Source: Chimonanthus salicifolius (Eukaryota > Streptophyta > Magnoliopsida > Laurales > Calycanthaceae). From it: 64,000 nucleotides of DNA. Of this stretch, positions 9,976-21,541 are shown piece after piece (position 1 is the stretch's first letter; the number at the start of each line of letters is the position of its first letter). Position numbers and translations under genes: made by a program. Location: positions 28,885,043 through 28,949,042 of the forward strand of contig CM023539.1 of assembly GCA_013350335.1 (NCBI GenBank). Direction: 5' to 3'. Under the pieces are notes generated by a model. That model saw only the letters and a list, made by a program, of their open reading frames with translations. It made no database searches and was not told where the DNA came from.

Positions 9976-11912
9976 ACCATGATGTAACACTATTCGGTAA
10001 AGTGAACAGGTGTAGCTTTGAGCATAATGCTAGGAAGATCAAACTCCTCCCTATACAACCCGGCCCGCCTCACTCAAAATAGGATGATACAAAGAGGGAC
10101 GACTCGAGGGCTCCATCAAAGGCCCAATCCAAGTCTCTGCATATCATTGCTGCTAAAGAATTTGAAAAAGTGACTAGTGAAACTTCAGCTTGTGTTTGCC
10201 CTAGTGTCAAGAGAAACCTCCCCTGAGGTTAGTACTGAGTTGCCAAAGGTTGTAGTTCCGGTCTTTAAGGAATTTCAAGATATATTCCCATCTAATTTGC
10301 CGAATGGACTACCTCCCACTGAGGAACATACAACATGTCATTGATCTTGTTCTTGGGGCGACTTTGTCAAATCTGCCTCATTATAGGATGAACCCTAAGG
10401 AGCATGAAGAGTTGATGCGTCAAGTGGATGAGCTCCTACAAAAGGGATTCATCAGGGAGAGTTTGAGTCTGTGTTCTGTGTCAGCCCTTCTGACACCCAA
10501 GAAAGACGGCACATGGCACATGTGTATAGATAGCAGGGCTATTAATAAGATCACTATCAAGTATAGGTTTCCAATCCCACGTCTCGATAACATGCTTGAC
10601 ATGATGGCCCGTGTTACTATCTTTCGAAAATTGACCTCAAGAGTGTATATCATCAAATCCGCATTAGACTAGGAGATGAATGGAAGACAACCTTCAAGGT
10701 GAAAGATGGTCTGTACGAGTGAATGGTTATGCCTTTTGGTGTAACCAACACTCCCAGTACGTTTATATGGGTGATGACTCAAGTGTTGAGACCCTTTATG
10801 GGTAAGTTCTTGGTGGTATAATTTGATGACATTCTTATCTATAGTACATCACAGGAACAACACTTGCAGCATCTGAGGTTAGTCTATGAGGTCTTTCGGA
10901 CTGAAAAGTTATACGCAAACCTAAAGAAGTTCACATTCAAGTTTGATAGGGTTATCTTCTTAGGGTTTGTAGTTTCATCTGAAGGTATGTTAGCGGACTT
11001 TGAAAAGATCAAGGCCATAATAAGTTGGCCTGAACCGTGGGAATATACATGAGGTGCGAAGCTTTCACGACTTTGCTACCTTCTATAGGCGGTTTATCCG
11101 TGGGTTTAGTTCATCATGGCTCCCATCACGGATTGCAGTAAGAAAGGAGAGTTCCAATGGACTAAAGCAGCCTCAAGAGCTTTCTAGGAGATCAAAACTC
11201 GTATGGTCGAAGCCCCTGTCATGCAGGCTACCAGACTTTTGCAAAGTCTTTGAAGTCGTGTGTGCTGTGTCTGGTGTTGGTATAGGTGGACTCCTAAGTC
11301 AGGAAGGACATCCTGCCGCTTACTTTAGTGAGAAGTTGAATGAAGCCAAACAACGATAATCTATCTATGACAAAGATATGCGGTTGTGTAAGCACTCCGT
11401 CATTGAAGACATTACCTTTTTCTGCACGAGTTCGTTTTGTTCTCGGACCATGAGGCCTTGAATTACCTCAATTCCTAGAAGAAGTTAAATTCAAGACATC
11501 CCAAGTGTGTTCAACATCTTCTGGAATATACTTTTCTATTGAAGCACAAGGCCGGGGTTGGGAACAAGCCAGCTGATCCATTGAGTCATAGGGTTGCACT
11601 AATACACTCCATGAGTGCAGAGGTGACTGGGTTTGAGCAATTGAAGGAATATCCCACATGTTCGGATTTTGGAGAGTTGTATGCTTCACTCTTGAGTGAC
11701 CAAGAGATGAGTAATAAAGAGTTTCTCATGGTGGATAATTTATTGTTTAAAGGAAGTAAACTCTGCATTCCTCGAACTTCCCTGCGTGACTTTCTTATTT
11801 GGGAGTTACATATCTGAGGTATCGCCAGACATTTTGGGAGAGACAAGACGATTGCTTTGGTTAAAGACATGTTTTATTGGCCTAGTCTCAAGAGAGATGT
11901 GGTTAAAATCAT
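9976..11912 (+). pseudogene. R-family (CRM/Reina-like) pol, copy A: protease end, RT, RNase H, integrase HHCC
   Basis: Starts inside the protease C-terminus and runs parallel to 41610-43309 plus 47503-47732. RT pieces: [14 protein letters not shown] near 10372, [22 protein letters not shown] near 10486-10560, [16 protein letters not shown] near 10650-10695, VMPFGV near 10726, FDDILIY near 10822. The Tyr before FDDIL is a stop (TAA at about 819-821 past 10000), TGA stands for Trp at about 10720, and one base is lost near 10628. RNase [27 protein letters not shown] near 11265-11340. The integrase zinc finger region reads FKGSKLCIPRTSLRDFLIWELH and ends FYWPSLKRDVVKIIK near 11875-11912, where the sequence jumps to a primer-binding site. 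Many frame changes; dead. Confidence 0.88.
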
Positions 11913-12177
11913 CAAATTGGTATCAGAGCCTAGGTTAGGAGTGTTTCCTAACTTTACAGATCTAAGGTTGCATTTAAAAAAATTAATTAATTAATTTAAA
12001 AAAAACAAAAAAAGGAAAATTTCATCACCTCATTTAGTTATTTCTTCCATTCATGGCATATAGGCTTAGGTCGTTAAATCACTGCATTTATTATAGTTAA
12101 GTCACATCATTTAGTGCTTCTTTTTGTGTAGGCCTACTCGTAGTGGCTGAGATGTTACATCGTTTACCATAATCGTA
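11913..12177 (+). promoter_or_regulatory. Primer-binding site and 5' leader fused to integrase sequence
   Basis: TTGGTATCAGAGCC at 11914-11927 fits the 3' end of initiator Met-tRNA, the usual primer for plant gypsy elements. The leader that follows (AGGTTAGGAGTGTTTCC, then 'ctaaggttgcat', 'catataggcttaggtc') matches the leader after the true LTR at 39813 onwards. No LTR precedes it: the upstream bases are integrase zinc finger codons. The same fusion exists at 47733. See the findings for interpretation. Confidence 0.85.
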
Positions 12178-12990
12178 GAAGATACCATCACTTAGCCAAG
12201 ATGGTACCAGAATAGCAGAACAGGCGACCAAAACAGATAACCGCTTCGATGAAGTAAAGCTTTCCCTCAATCAAAACATTGACATGGAAGTTAGTGGTGG
12301 TAGAGGTCGAGGTAGAGTTGGTGACCGAGGGCGTGGTAGAGGAAGAAATGGTCCCCACAACCATTATGCTTTTCATGACCTTCCCGACCCTGAATTTGAA
12401 ATAGTGAGATCTATTAAAGTTGAGGCTCTGAGTTTTGATGGTCGATTTGACCCAAAGGCTTTTATTGTCTGGTTGTCTAGCATGGAACACCACTTTGAAT
12501 GGTATAACATGTCAGAAGGGCGTCAGGTGAGATTTCCAAAAATTATATTGTTGGGTCAAGCCAAACTTTTCTAAACCAATGTAGAGCGCCAAATTGAAAG
12601 AGTCGGACGTGAGCCTATTTCTCATTGGGATGAAATGAAAGAAAAAATGAAAGAAAAATACCTCCCTTTGACCTATAGAGAGAGATTAATGGATCAATGG
12701 AAAACACTTCGTCAGGGAAACATAACAGTCGGCGAATACATTGACAAGTTTGATGAGTACCTGATGAGATGTCATATCAAGGAGGACCTTCTTAGTGAAT
12801 CCTTCTCGGTTTAAAATGAGTCTTCGTCCAGATGTCCAAAAAGAGTTGATTCCCCACAGTGTCAAAACCTTGGAGGAGATTTATCAGAGAGTTCAAGAGT
12901 TGGAGAGTTACTTGACCCCGAACCCTGTTAAGGAGTTTGAGTATACTCCATGGGATACTGTAAATCAAGCCAAGCCAGCCGCCAGTGCTC
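12178..12990 (+). pseudogene. R-family gag, broken
   Basis: Open from the codons after a TAG at about 12175: GTRIAEQATKTDNRFDEVKL, then a Gly-Arg-rich run (GRGRGRVGDRGRGRGR near 12300-12345), then the capsid core SFDGRFDPKAFIVWLSSMEHHF near 12432-12498. TAA at 12572 stands where copy C has a Trp/Thr stretch. The core continues in the same frame with HWDEMKEKMKEKYLPL, shifts near 12790, and resumes as FKMSLRPDVQKELIPH. Gag builds the virus-like particle. It parallels the gag at 40032-41127 throughout, with only small indels. Confidence 0.88.
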
Positions 12991-13738
12991 CATTGTAAAA
13001 CAAGGATGTAAGTGTGAAAGGATCTTTGGTGCGAGTTCTTCCAAACAAGGGACCAAATGCTACAACTGTCATGGTTATGGGCATCTCGCTCACGAATGTC
13101 CTACCAAGAATCGGAATAAGGAAAGAACCCTTGTGTTGGAGAAACAATCCAATAAAAAGACTGTCCAGGGCATTGATGATGAATTGTTATATGCAGGAGA
13201 ACATCCCGAAAGTGATGAAGGCATTGACAATTTCGACGAATATCCCCTTGGGTTGGTTAGGTGTGTTCCCATATCATTCTCATCCATAGACCCTAGTCCA
13301 ATGTCAGCGTTGCCCAAGTTTTCTGAGTCTGCATTTGCATTTGCAGCATATACACATGCATTGCATGCTGACATTAAAAGTGAAATTAATACATGCAATA
13401 AACAATATAAGTTTGCTACAGATACTTATTGTAAGTCCAATGAATCTGATGTGGATGATCATATTGAGGACCTCACATTCTGTCCAGTTCCAGTAGCCTT
13501 ACCACTCAATCCTACATCATATGAGCCTCATCCTAACCCACATACTGGCCTACCTAGCCCACTTCATAGTCTATGGCCTGAACCTAAAAAGCCCTCCCTA
13601 TCACCCAAGAGAGACAAGGCAGAGTTGATGCTGGATGAGAAAATGGTTCCCACACGCCAGCTGAAGACAAAAGTCAAATGGTTGACAACACTACTTTGTA
13701 TCGCTAGAGGTGTATTCTTCTCATTTAGAGCATGTTGA
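12991..13738 (+). pseudogene. Gag zinc knuckle fused to integrase C-terminus by a large internal deletion
   Basis: The frame (longest ORF 12950-13738, 262 aa; its first ~25 residues are frameshifted) has a CCHC knuckle CYNCHGYGHLAHEC near 13057-13098. It continues through an acidic linker (DEGIDNFDEYPLGLVRCV) like that before the protease in copy C. At about 13290 it becomes AYTHALHADIKSEINTCNKQYK, which aligns with FAHRVHELHAEIRKGINTSNEVYK of the integrase C-terminus at 37700-37790. It then has a Pro-rich tail and KRDKAELMLDEKMVPT, the lead-in to the chromodomain, which is degraded. Protease, RT, RNase H and integrase core are absent. The ORF is long for a dead element, as expected of a deletion derivative that may have been moved in trans. 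Confidence 0.75.
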
Positions 13739-13959
13739 CAACAAAGACAATTCAGATGTCTGAGCATTCCAACAACGACTGAAGAAAGTCACTCCAGCAG
13801 CATTGTGGCTTGATGATGACTCCATTGGATGACGCTGAAGACCTCACGTACGTGTGAGTGCATATTGAAGGGCCCACTTTGGGAAGACGCGTGCATGGGA
13901 AGATTGATGTCTTTTCATCTGTTTGAACTCAATGTCGAGTTCTTTTCAGTTGGAGAGAT
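13739..13959 (+). other. R-family 3' untranslated segment ending in a polypurine tract
   Basis: Runs parallel to 38400-38587: 'gaagacctcacgtacgtgtg', 'gggaagacgcgtgcatggga', 'tttgaactcaatgtcgagtt'. It ends in the purine-rich CAGTTGGAGAGAT just before the LTR start TGATGCGGTGCAT at 13960. The corresponding tract in copy C is CAGATGGGGGGAT at 38575-38587. Confidence 0.75.
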
Positions 13960-14831
13960 TGATGCGGTGCATCTCCAGCACCTACCATTTTCATATTTTG
14001 TTATTTTCGTGTGTTTTATTTTTAGCTAGGGTAGTTTAGTAATAGTTTCTTTTATTTTATTTTTTAGTAATGAAAACATTATTTAAGATGTAGCCTTCCT
14101 TGGGGCAAGATACGATTGATTGAATAAAATCATTGAGATTTCTTCTCAAACCTTCGTGCAATTGAGATTGGGAGCGATTCCTTGAGTGAGAGGCTTGGCG
14201 TGAGGCCATATCTCCATCTTCCATGTACAATTCTTCTCTTCTCTTCTTTCCTTCATCTTCTCTTATTCTCTCTCATTTTCTCTTTTCTTTGGATTACTGA
14301 AACCCAACCCATCAACTATTGTCGTGAATATCCTTCCAAAACCCCATTGGAGCTATCGCAGCCCCTTCCCAAAGCCTCTACTGCTGCCGCAGCCCTTTTC
14401 TTACACCCATACCGCTGTCGCACCTTCTCTATTCCCTTTTCCTTATCGTCACAACCCATAGAAGACCCCTTAGGTGATGTCGTATCCCTCCTCCTCTTCT
14501 TCTCCATACCGCTGTTCCATTCGTTTCTACCATTTGTATCCAGTTACCCACATATCCCTTTTATTTCATATATTAACCCATGTGCTATTTAAAACCATAT
14601 GCCAATTGACTTAAATTAGATAATACTTGTTTCATTCAGAATTTGTTCACACTTGATTCTAAGGATTTTCGCATGACTATTGTTGACAAATTTATATTAA
14701 TTAATTTTAGTATTAATTAAGGATTTTAATTTCAGCCCATATTAGTTTTAGGGTGCACTATTTTCATCCCTCGTAATATTTAGAAACCAAATTTAGACAT
14801 TCAAGATCACCCTATTAGTTGTCCTGTATCA
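13960..14831 (+). repeat. R-family LTR, 872 bp
   Basis: Starts TGATGCGGTGCATC after the polypurine tract and ends GTCCTGTATCA at 14831; both ends match the LTR at 38588-39812 (start TGATGCGGTGCATC, end GTCCTACGTCA). Internal shared blocks include 'tgtagcc', 'gattgaataaaatcattgag' and a pyrimidine-rich leader (14225-14290). The bases after it (AATTGGTATTTG) again resemble the start of a primer-binding site before the match is lost, so this may be a junction LTR rather than a terminal one. The 136-aa ORF at 14182-14592 lies in this LTR and is not a gene. Confidence 0.82.
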
Positions 14832-16225
14832 AATTGGTATTTGAAGAAAGTCTATCACACACCAAAAGGCTAAACCATAGGAGAGCATCTTTTAATTTTA
14901 GCATGGTTTGAGTGGATACCGTCCACACTTTTTTTTTTCACCTGTGTCTTTTATTTATTTTCAATACTATATGTATTTTTGCTTGCTTGGTTATTATTTG
15001 TTTTCCATTTTTAAGATTGTTTTAGGCTAGAATCGAATTTGTGAATTTTGAAATTTATCTTGTGTTCTATGAAACCACTAAGTGTTTGGTTGATTTTTTT
15101 TTTCAAGATTTCATTAAATACATTAAAAACAAATCACATGAATTAAAAACATATTCATGAACTTATTCATGAACTACAAAGTAGACTAATTTTTTTTTTC
15201 TGTCCACTTAATTTTAATGGTTAAATTAACCAGACGTCTTTAGTTGTACCATTGGATTTTATATGTATTAAATGGGAATGAAATGGATCATTCTAACCAG
15301 TTTCACCTGAATCTATTTCAATTAAAATAGACGAAAACAATTTAGAAGTGATGGAACATAATGGGAAATGAAACAATTCTAATTCCATTCTTTAGCTAGA
15401 TCCAAAGTGTTTTATAAGAACAAAATAAAATTAACAGCTAAGTTTAAAAGAGAAAACCTCAATTTCTTTCTCATTTATATTCAGCCAAAGTTCCATCTAA
15501 GCATACAAGATAGATTCTTCAAGAGAGAATCTCCAATGGTATTCAAAATTCCCTAAGTGGTCATATGTGGAAAGTGGTAGTAGGCCACCAAAATATCCTC
15601 AATTAAATAGAATAAAGCAGTAAGAACGAAGAAAACGGTCGGTGGCTGTCGGTCAGTTTTGATGAATCCACGAAGCATTTAAATGCCACACATGGGTTTT
15701 GACTTTTGACACCACATTTGGACCACACATCCTCTTTCTAAATTTCTCCAACTCATTTGATGCAACAAATAAATAAGGTGTATTCTTTTATATAATAAAG
15801 AAATATGTAAAACTGCTCATAAATTATGCCTGTTTCATTATGAAATGATAGAATTATAATTTAAACTCTATTTAGTAATAAAAATCTCTATTTTTTTCTT
15901 AATTACAACAATGCAAAAATTATCATTTTAAATTTCTAACATTTTTTAAAAACAATTCTCATCTTTATGCATACTTTAGTTTGATTAGTTCACTATTGGT
16001 CATGTATATCCAAAACAATATTTTTCGGTTGAATTTATAGCTTATTTCTGAGGAGCTGGGATGGGTTACGTATCTGGTTCGACCGCCATCCATTTTAAGG
16101 ATGGTCTATCACTCTATCTTATGTGATATGGACTTTATGTACACTACTAGTTTTATAGCAATCATTTTTATCTTTCTAAGGAGAAATAAGGCAAAATGAT
16201 TGCCATAAAAGAAACATCTTGAATT
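14832..16225. other. Unassigned AT-rich sequence
   Basis: I see no coding potential, no recognisable transposon domain and no clear repeat. The first few bases may be a remnant of a primer-binding site. Poly-T runs near 14930, 15095 and 15190 are simple sequence. The 3' boundary is the target site (GAATT) of the solo LTR that starts at 16226. Confidence 0.5.
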
Positions 16226-17044
16226 TGTAACGCTCCGCCCTTTTTCACTTTTCTTCTTCCCGTAAATTCAGAGTCTATTTTTTTTTTTAATAACAGAGTA
16301 GAGTGATAGAGTGCGGGACGTCACGAAGCGAACTAAGTCGAACTTCTAAAGTACGACCCTTAACTGTCCAACCCTATGTGTGCATAGACTCAGTCCACTA
16401 AAATGGTTCACACATAGCAATAACAACATGCGGAATAAAAATCATAACTTGCGGAATCATAACATCAATTTGCAGAATCATAATAGAACCTAGTTCCATT
16501 CCATTGATAGCAAAGTACTTAGTCAATAAAATTCACAATCATCATTATCCAAATAAAACATCCAACCATAGCATTCCATCTAAGTTATTACATTCTGAAA
16601 TCTGGATACTCTCAATATAAATCCCTGAGTATCTTAAACAAAATATAAAACTAAAAGCGTTCCAAGCTCCTATGCTTGTCCCTTTCCGCGTTTAGCGTTT
16701 TCCTCTTTTCTTACATCATCCACTAAAGGGTAGAAGTAGGGCGTTAGTACAACGCGCCCAGTAGGTATTCTAGTTACGGTTAACACATGGGTTAGTACAA
16801 AAAATCCAGATACAATAAATATATCAAATCAGTTATAATAAATCATGCCATACTTATAAAGCATCGTATCCAAAACAGTATATGATAATAGAGATCCAAT
16901 CATACCGATAAAAACCAAACCTTACATGATAATAAAAGTCATAATCATGCCGATTCAATACCATGCCATTCTATCATATGCAATGAGTCCCACCGGTCAC
17001 ATGTACATAAAATGTACCCCTCCACATAGGTCTTTAAGACGCCC

Positions 17045-17240
17045 TGATGGAGTGTGGACCCTCCGGCTACATTTCCACAATATACTCTTGATGGAAAGCT
17101 TCTCATCAAGGTATCCCCCACGATTCTTTTACAGACTCCCCGATGGAGTGGTGGATCTCCGGCTACATAGTATCCTCTTGATGGAATTCTCCTCATCAAG
17201 GTATCCCCCACTAGTGCTTTACGGACGCCCCGACGGAATG
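17045..17240 (-). repeat. T1 LTR tandem repeat, minus strand
   Basis: Two to three units of about 88 bp: 'gatggagtgtggaccctccg' near 17048, 'gatggagtggtggatctccg' near 17143, 'gacggaatgtgggttcccgg' near 17231, separated by CTTGATG-N-CATCAAG stems near 17090-17112 and 17174-17200. It is the counterpart of 6667-6845 and has the T-A version of the stem. Confidence 0.75.
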
Positions 17241-17635
17241 TGGGTTCCCGGTTACCGTTCATCCCTCCCATGCCATGCATGAGATGCAAATGTCCACATG
17301 CTATGCAATTATACAAAATCATAGCATTTAAAAGCTCATATTTGAAACATATGCTATTTTTATCAAATAAACATAGCACATAAAATCACCATTTGAAACA
17401 TATCCTTTGCAATATAAAATTATCAAAATAAGATAAAGACAATGTACATAAACCCATGGTTTCAAAGAGGTGGAATCCTACCTAAGACCGTTCACAAGTT
17501 CTTGCGTTTCCGTCCAAGATTCGATCACCGATCGTGCACAGCTTGCGAGATCCCGTTACCTTATAATATAATGATAAATCAACACCAAGTCTTACCTAGT
17601 TAGAAGGTTCTAAGTCTATAAACAAAACCCCATGG

Positions 17636-19275
17636 GGTTCGGCCATACACCATGGCCGAACCCATGGCTTACCATTTTTCATACATATTTACAAAAATGC
17701 CATTGTTGATAACCCTAGCCCCTTTTCTTCGCTTAGGTTCCAAGTCATCCATGCATGTTTCCAAAGCACATAATCCCATAAAATAATTCATGGAGTTCGG
17801 CCATACACCATGGCCGAACCCAATGTCCAATATTCTCTCATATTTACAAAAATGCCATTGGTTTCCTCTTTCCTTTAAATCTTCCATAATTCGACCTTAT
17901 AAATTTCCCTAACCAAATAAGTCCATCAAACACGACTCATGGGGTTCAGCCATACATCATGGCCGAACCCATGGTTCTCCACTTTGGTGTTTAATTACTT
18001 TTTTGCCATTCCTTTCTCCATCAATTCCTAACATACATTGTATCCTTTATTTTATTTTAAAACTACACATAACCTAACTCATGACATAGGTTCATAATCT
18101 GATTCATAAATCAGTCCTTAAACCATGAATTAAAGATGCCATTAATCCCTTAATTTGGACTATGGGGTTCAACCATACACCATGGCCGAACCCTATGGTG
18201 TATAATTTCCAACTATGACATTAAATTCATACCATCTATCTCCTTTGATTCAATTATACATGAGCCTAAACCATATATTTAATTCAATAATTAAATAGGT
18301 TTTCAAAAACTAACCTTAGTGGGGTTCGGCCATACACCATGGCCGAACCTCACTCATGGCATCCAATCCATTTATTTAATCTAAGTTCCATAATCAAACC
18401 CCACTTTCCATTCTTGGATAGTTTCCATAAATAATCTTCATGGTCAATAAGTAGATATTTTCTAATTTTAATATCAACTTCCAAGAATAGAAACTTTCTT
18501 AATATTCAATCCTCCTTTCCATAATTGGAAACACCTTCTAAAAATAGATTGTTTCCAAAAATAACGACCTTCCTTCCATTTTTAGATTGCTTTCCAAATT
18601 TAGCAATCCTTACCATACTTAGATGTTTTCTAGTTTTAGCAATACTAACCATATTTGGAACCTTTCCATATTTGGATTGCTCTCCAAATTTAGCAGCCAT
18701 TTTCCATCTAACATTCCAAACTTAACCCATGGGGTTCGGCCATGTATACATTGGCCGAATCCTATGGTTCATGATCTTGGCCATTGGTTTAGATCTAAAT
18801 CAAAACCAATCATCAATCCATAAAATGTTTGGTGGGGGTCGGCCATACACCATGGCCAAACCTCACCTGTTCCTTTCATTAGTTTAGATCCAATAACTTA
18901 GCCATCTAGAAATCATGGTTCGGCCATACCAAGGCCGACCCACATCTCTATCCAATTCTCCCTTTAAAATTATCCAAATCTTCCATGGATTTCCATCATT
19001 CAAATTTGTAAATTTAAACCATACATCCCCATGGTTTTTTATCATGAAATCACCATGTCTTTCCATGTTCCAAAATTTAAGAACATAAACCCAATGAAAT
19101 AAATCCAATCTCTCCATGGTTTTCAATCTTAAAATCAACAATTAAATAAAATCATTCCATGGGGTTCGGCCATGCACTATGGCCGAACCCTATGGTTCTT
19201 TCTCTACATTTAACCCATTAATCCAATTCTTAATCTTTCTCCATGGGGTTCGGCCAACCACCATGGCTGAACCCT
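17636..19275 (-). repeat. Dispersed TTCGGCC hairpin array, minus strand
   Basis: About ten copies at roughly 17636, 17793, 17942, 18166, 18322, 18731, 18837, 18917, 19163 and 19246, read here as GGGTTCGGCCAT-acacc-ATGGCCGAACCC and variants. Arms are decayed at CpG in several (TTCAGCC at 17942, TTCAACC at 18166, GGCTGAA at 19246); 18917 has a shortened loop and arm. Between 18480 and 18700 lies a run of 'ccttccatttttagattg' type phrases, matched in the plus copy at 27130-27600. Confidence 0.9.
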
Positions 19276-19520
19276 ATGGTTCTTGTGTTTCAAACATAAA
19301 ATTATAAATCAAGATACTAACCTTTTTCCCCTTTGGTTTTTTGCTCTTCTAATTTTCTTTCTTTTCCCTTTGCTTTTCTCCAAACAAGAACTCCTTCTTG
19401 TTGCTGCCCTTTCTTCTCTTGCTCTTGGTGTGGAAGAGAATGATGAATTGAGAGAGGGAGAGAGAGGAATAAACTCAACAATAAAAGATGTCCAAAACCG
19501 TGTATCCCTCTCGATCTCTC

Positions 19521-19530
19521 CTTTTATAGC
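19521..19530 (-). promoter_or_regulatory. TATA box in T1 LTR
   Basis: Minus strand reads GGCTATAAAAGGAG. The plus-strand T1 copy at 25840 has GGCATAAAAGGGGAG at the same place (26364-26377), followed in both by 'gatacacgg' or 'gtacacgg'. The putative splice donor lies about 200 bp downstream (19321). This suits the LTR promoter that starts the genomic RNA. Confidence 0.6.
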
Positions 19531-20336
19531 CTTTCTTAATCCAATATTAGAATGTTCTTAAGATAAGCAACCCTTAGCAGTGCGCCCTTTGTGTCTCCCG
19601 TTTTTTTTTTTACACGTATACTATATTATAGCTCAGTTTCGACCTTGTTAACTTCCGAATTAGAAAAAGTAGTAAACTGCAAAGTTGTAGCCCTTGAAGT
19701 CTTCTTTCTAATGAAAAAAGAATCAAAGGAATCGGATATCAGAGTAAAACGTTATAACCAAAACACTGGACATATGTTAAACCTTCTTTATTTAACCATG
19801 GCCGACTTTCCCTCTTTAATTAGTCGTAGCCGACTTTCCCTTGCCTTATTAAGACCTTCATTTAATTCTTATTAGCAAGTACTATGCACATAACCTTAAT
19901 CATAATCCAAATAATCTTTTAATTTAATTTAAGACAATTTACCTTCCCTTTTTGAATATCCTATGCGCATAATATGGATATTATTATCCAAATTTCGGCC
20001 ATGCTTAATCTTTTATTTATTTCATAGATATTTCATCCATTTTTAAATATCTAGCATATCATTGTGGATTTAAAATCCCACATATCTCTCATGCACAAAA
20101 TATGTAGATTTCACATTCAAAATTCGGCCATAAAAATCTTTTGTTTAAAATTAGATATAATTCATCACTAAATTAATTCAACCCATTTGTATTTAATAAA
20201 ACCAATTCCAACATTGGTTGGGTCCTAATTGGGTCATGGCCCAATTCTTGATCCAAATAAGGTCTAATTCTAAAATCCACCATTTAAAAGAATAATTGTC
20301 ATATAAAATAATAGTCTGAAAATCCGAGGTGTTACA

Positions 20337-20749
20337 AAATTGCTCTGCAAAATCAAAAGGAAGTTTTACGAAACATGTGTCTACTTCTCCACTTCTTATT
20401 CTTTTCTGTCCCGAGGCACTCCCCTAGCTTTAGAATCTTTATTTAATAAAGAAACATCTTTACTGATTTGAAAAGGGGATTTTTTACAAAAAATAGTTTA
20501 GAAAATTGAGATTTTGTATCATTCTACCTTAAATAAAATTATTAGGTAAAGATGTCTCATACATCTAGTCATACATTTTTTGAACTAAATTTGCCCTATT
20601 GTATGGAGGCCAACTGTGATGAAACTTCTGCGTTAGTATTACTAGCACAGAATTTTTGTGCTAATTTTACAGTGGATACATTGTGTGATGGTTTTACTTT
20701 TATGCAGCGCTTATATGCAATACTAATCATTTTTATTTTCTTTTATATT
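20337..20749. other. Unassigned sequence beside the solo LTR
   Basis: Continuation of the pre-insertion target sequence. It contains a 67-aa chance ORF (20552-20755) with no recognisable motif, and A/T-rich stretches. 'aataaagaaacatctttact' near 20453 echoes 'aaaagaaacatcttgaat' at 16207, a short local similarity of unknown meaning. Confidence 0.4.
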
Positions 20750-20850
20750 ATGTAATTTTATAATTTAAATAAGATATAGATACTAGTGGTAAAGATACTT
20801 ATTTCTCATGTAAATGACTTATGTTCATATCTTGTTAATAATTTTTTTTC
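20750..20850 (+). repeat. Left inverted end with tRNA-like segment
   Basis: CTAGTGGTAAAGATACTTAT then TTCTCATGTAAATGAC at about 20795-20830 is found in reverse complement at 29480-29518. The match extends about 30 bases outward with gaps (TTTATAATTTAAATAAGATA against TTTATAGTCTAAATTAGATA). The sequence resembles a tRNA pol III promoter (A-box-like TAGTGGTAA, B-box-like GTTTCAAATC in the right copy). It could be one end of a TIR element or one of two inverted SINE-like pieces. Confidence 0.55.
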
Positions 20851-20889
20851 ATCATATCATTTTTCATTTTTTTAAAAAGAATAAGTAAT

Positions 20890-21541
20890 AATTAAGGAGT
20901 ATTCATTTGCCCGAGCCCGACCTAAATAAACAGGTTTAGGTCGGAGCTAGACTCAACTTTTACTTAAGTTCATCGAGACCCATTTGGCTCATACTTAACT
21001 GTGCTTGGGTTTAAAAAATAAATGGGCATAAAAGTGAGCGAGTTGTAAAAAACAAAAAGCTTTATCGAAGCTCATTTATTTAGGTCTGGGCTGGGATCGA
21101 GCTTTTACTTAAAACACGCTAACACTCGTTGGGCTCGTACTTAATTGTGCTGGGGCTTATAAAATTGATGGGCTTAAAAACACAAATCCAACCCTTCGAA
21201 CAACATATATTTGAGGAAACCCATTTACTTAGGTCGAGGTTGTTCTTGGGCTTTTACTTAAATCCCGTTCAGGACTGTTGGACTTATATTTATTTTTACT
21301 TGGCTTAAAATCTCAAACCTGACATGTCACACAAAAAATCTTTATCGAAGCCCGTTTAGTTAGCTCGATACTGGACTTGGGTTATTTCTTATAGCACGTC
21401 GACACCTGTTGGGCATGCACTTAATTGTACTTGGGCTTAAAAGCCCGAGCCATCGAACAAAAAATCCTTGTTGAAGCCTGTCTATTTAGGTTGAGGTTAG
21501 GTTTGTGCTTTAACTTAAAGCTCATCGAAGCCTATTAGGCT
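20890..21541 (+). repeat. Degenerate 125-150-bp tandem repeat, left part
   Basis: About five units, each with a 'tatcgaagcccatttattta' block, an aggtc(g)gg block, 'gcttttacttaaa', 'gttgggctcgtacttaattg' and 'tgcttgggcttaaaa'. The 'gaagcccattta' block recurs at about 21068, 21218, 21347 and 21474. The array is interrupted at 21541 by a T2 solo LTR and resumes at 25730 in register. Confidence 0.8.

Larger units (their letters stand above)
16226..20336 (-). repeat. T1 solo LTR, 4111 bp, minus strand, near-perfect target duplication
   Basis: Read on the minus strand it starts TGTAACACCTCGG (at 20336) and ends GGAGCGTTACA (at 16226). Flanks are GAATT (16221-16225) and AAATT (20337-20341), a 5-bp target duplication with one change. 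No internal region remains on either side, so the two LTRs of an element recombined. It contains a TATA box, putative donor, about ten hairpins, the tandem repeat and an acceptor-like TTCTACCC block (near 16735), in the same order as other T1 copies. Confidence 0.92.

Noticed and set aside
14182..14592. A 136-codon ORF with hydrophobic, Ser-rich sequence
   Set aside because: It lies wholly in the R-family LTR and comes from its CT-rich leader; the equivalent frame is not kept in the LTR at 38588.
20795..20850. A tRNA gene
   Set aside because: The cloverleaf cannot be completed and the segment recurs inverted at 29459-29518 as part of a repeat.
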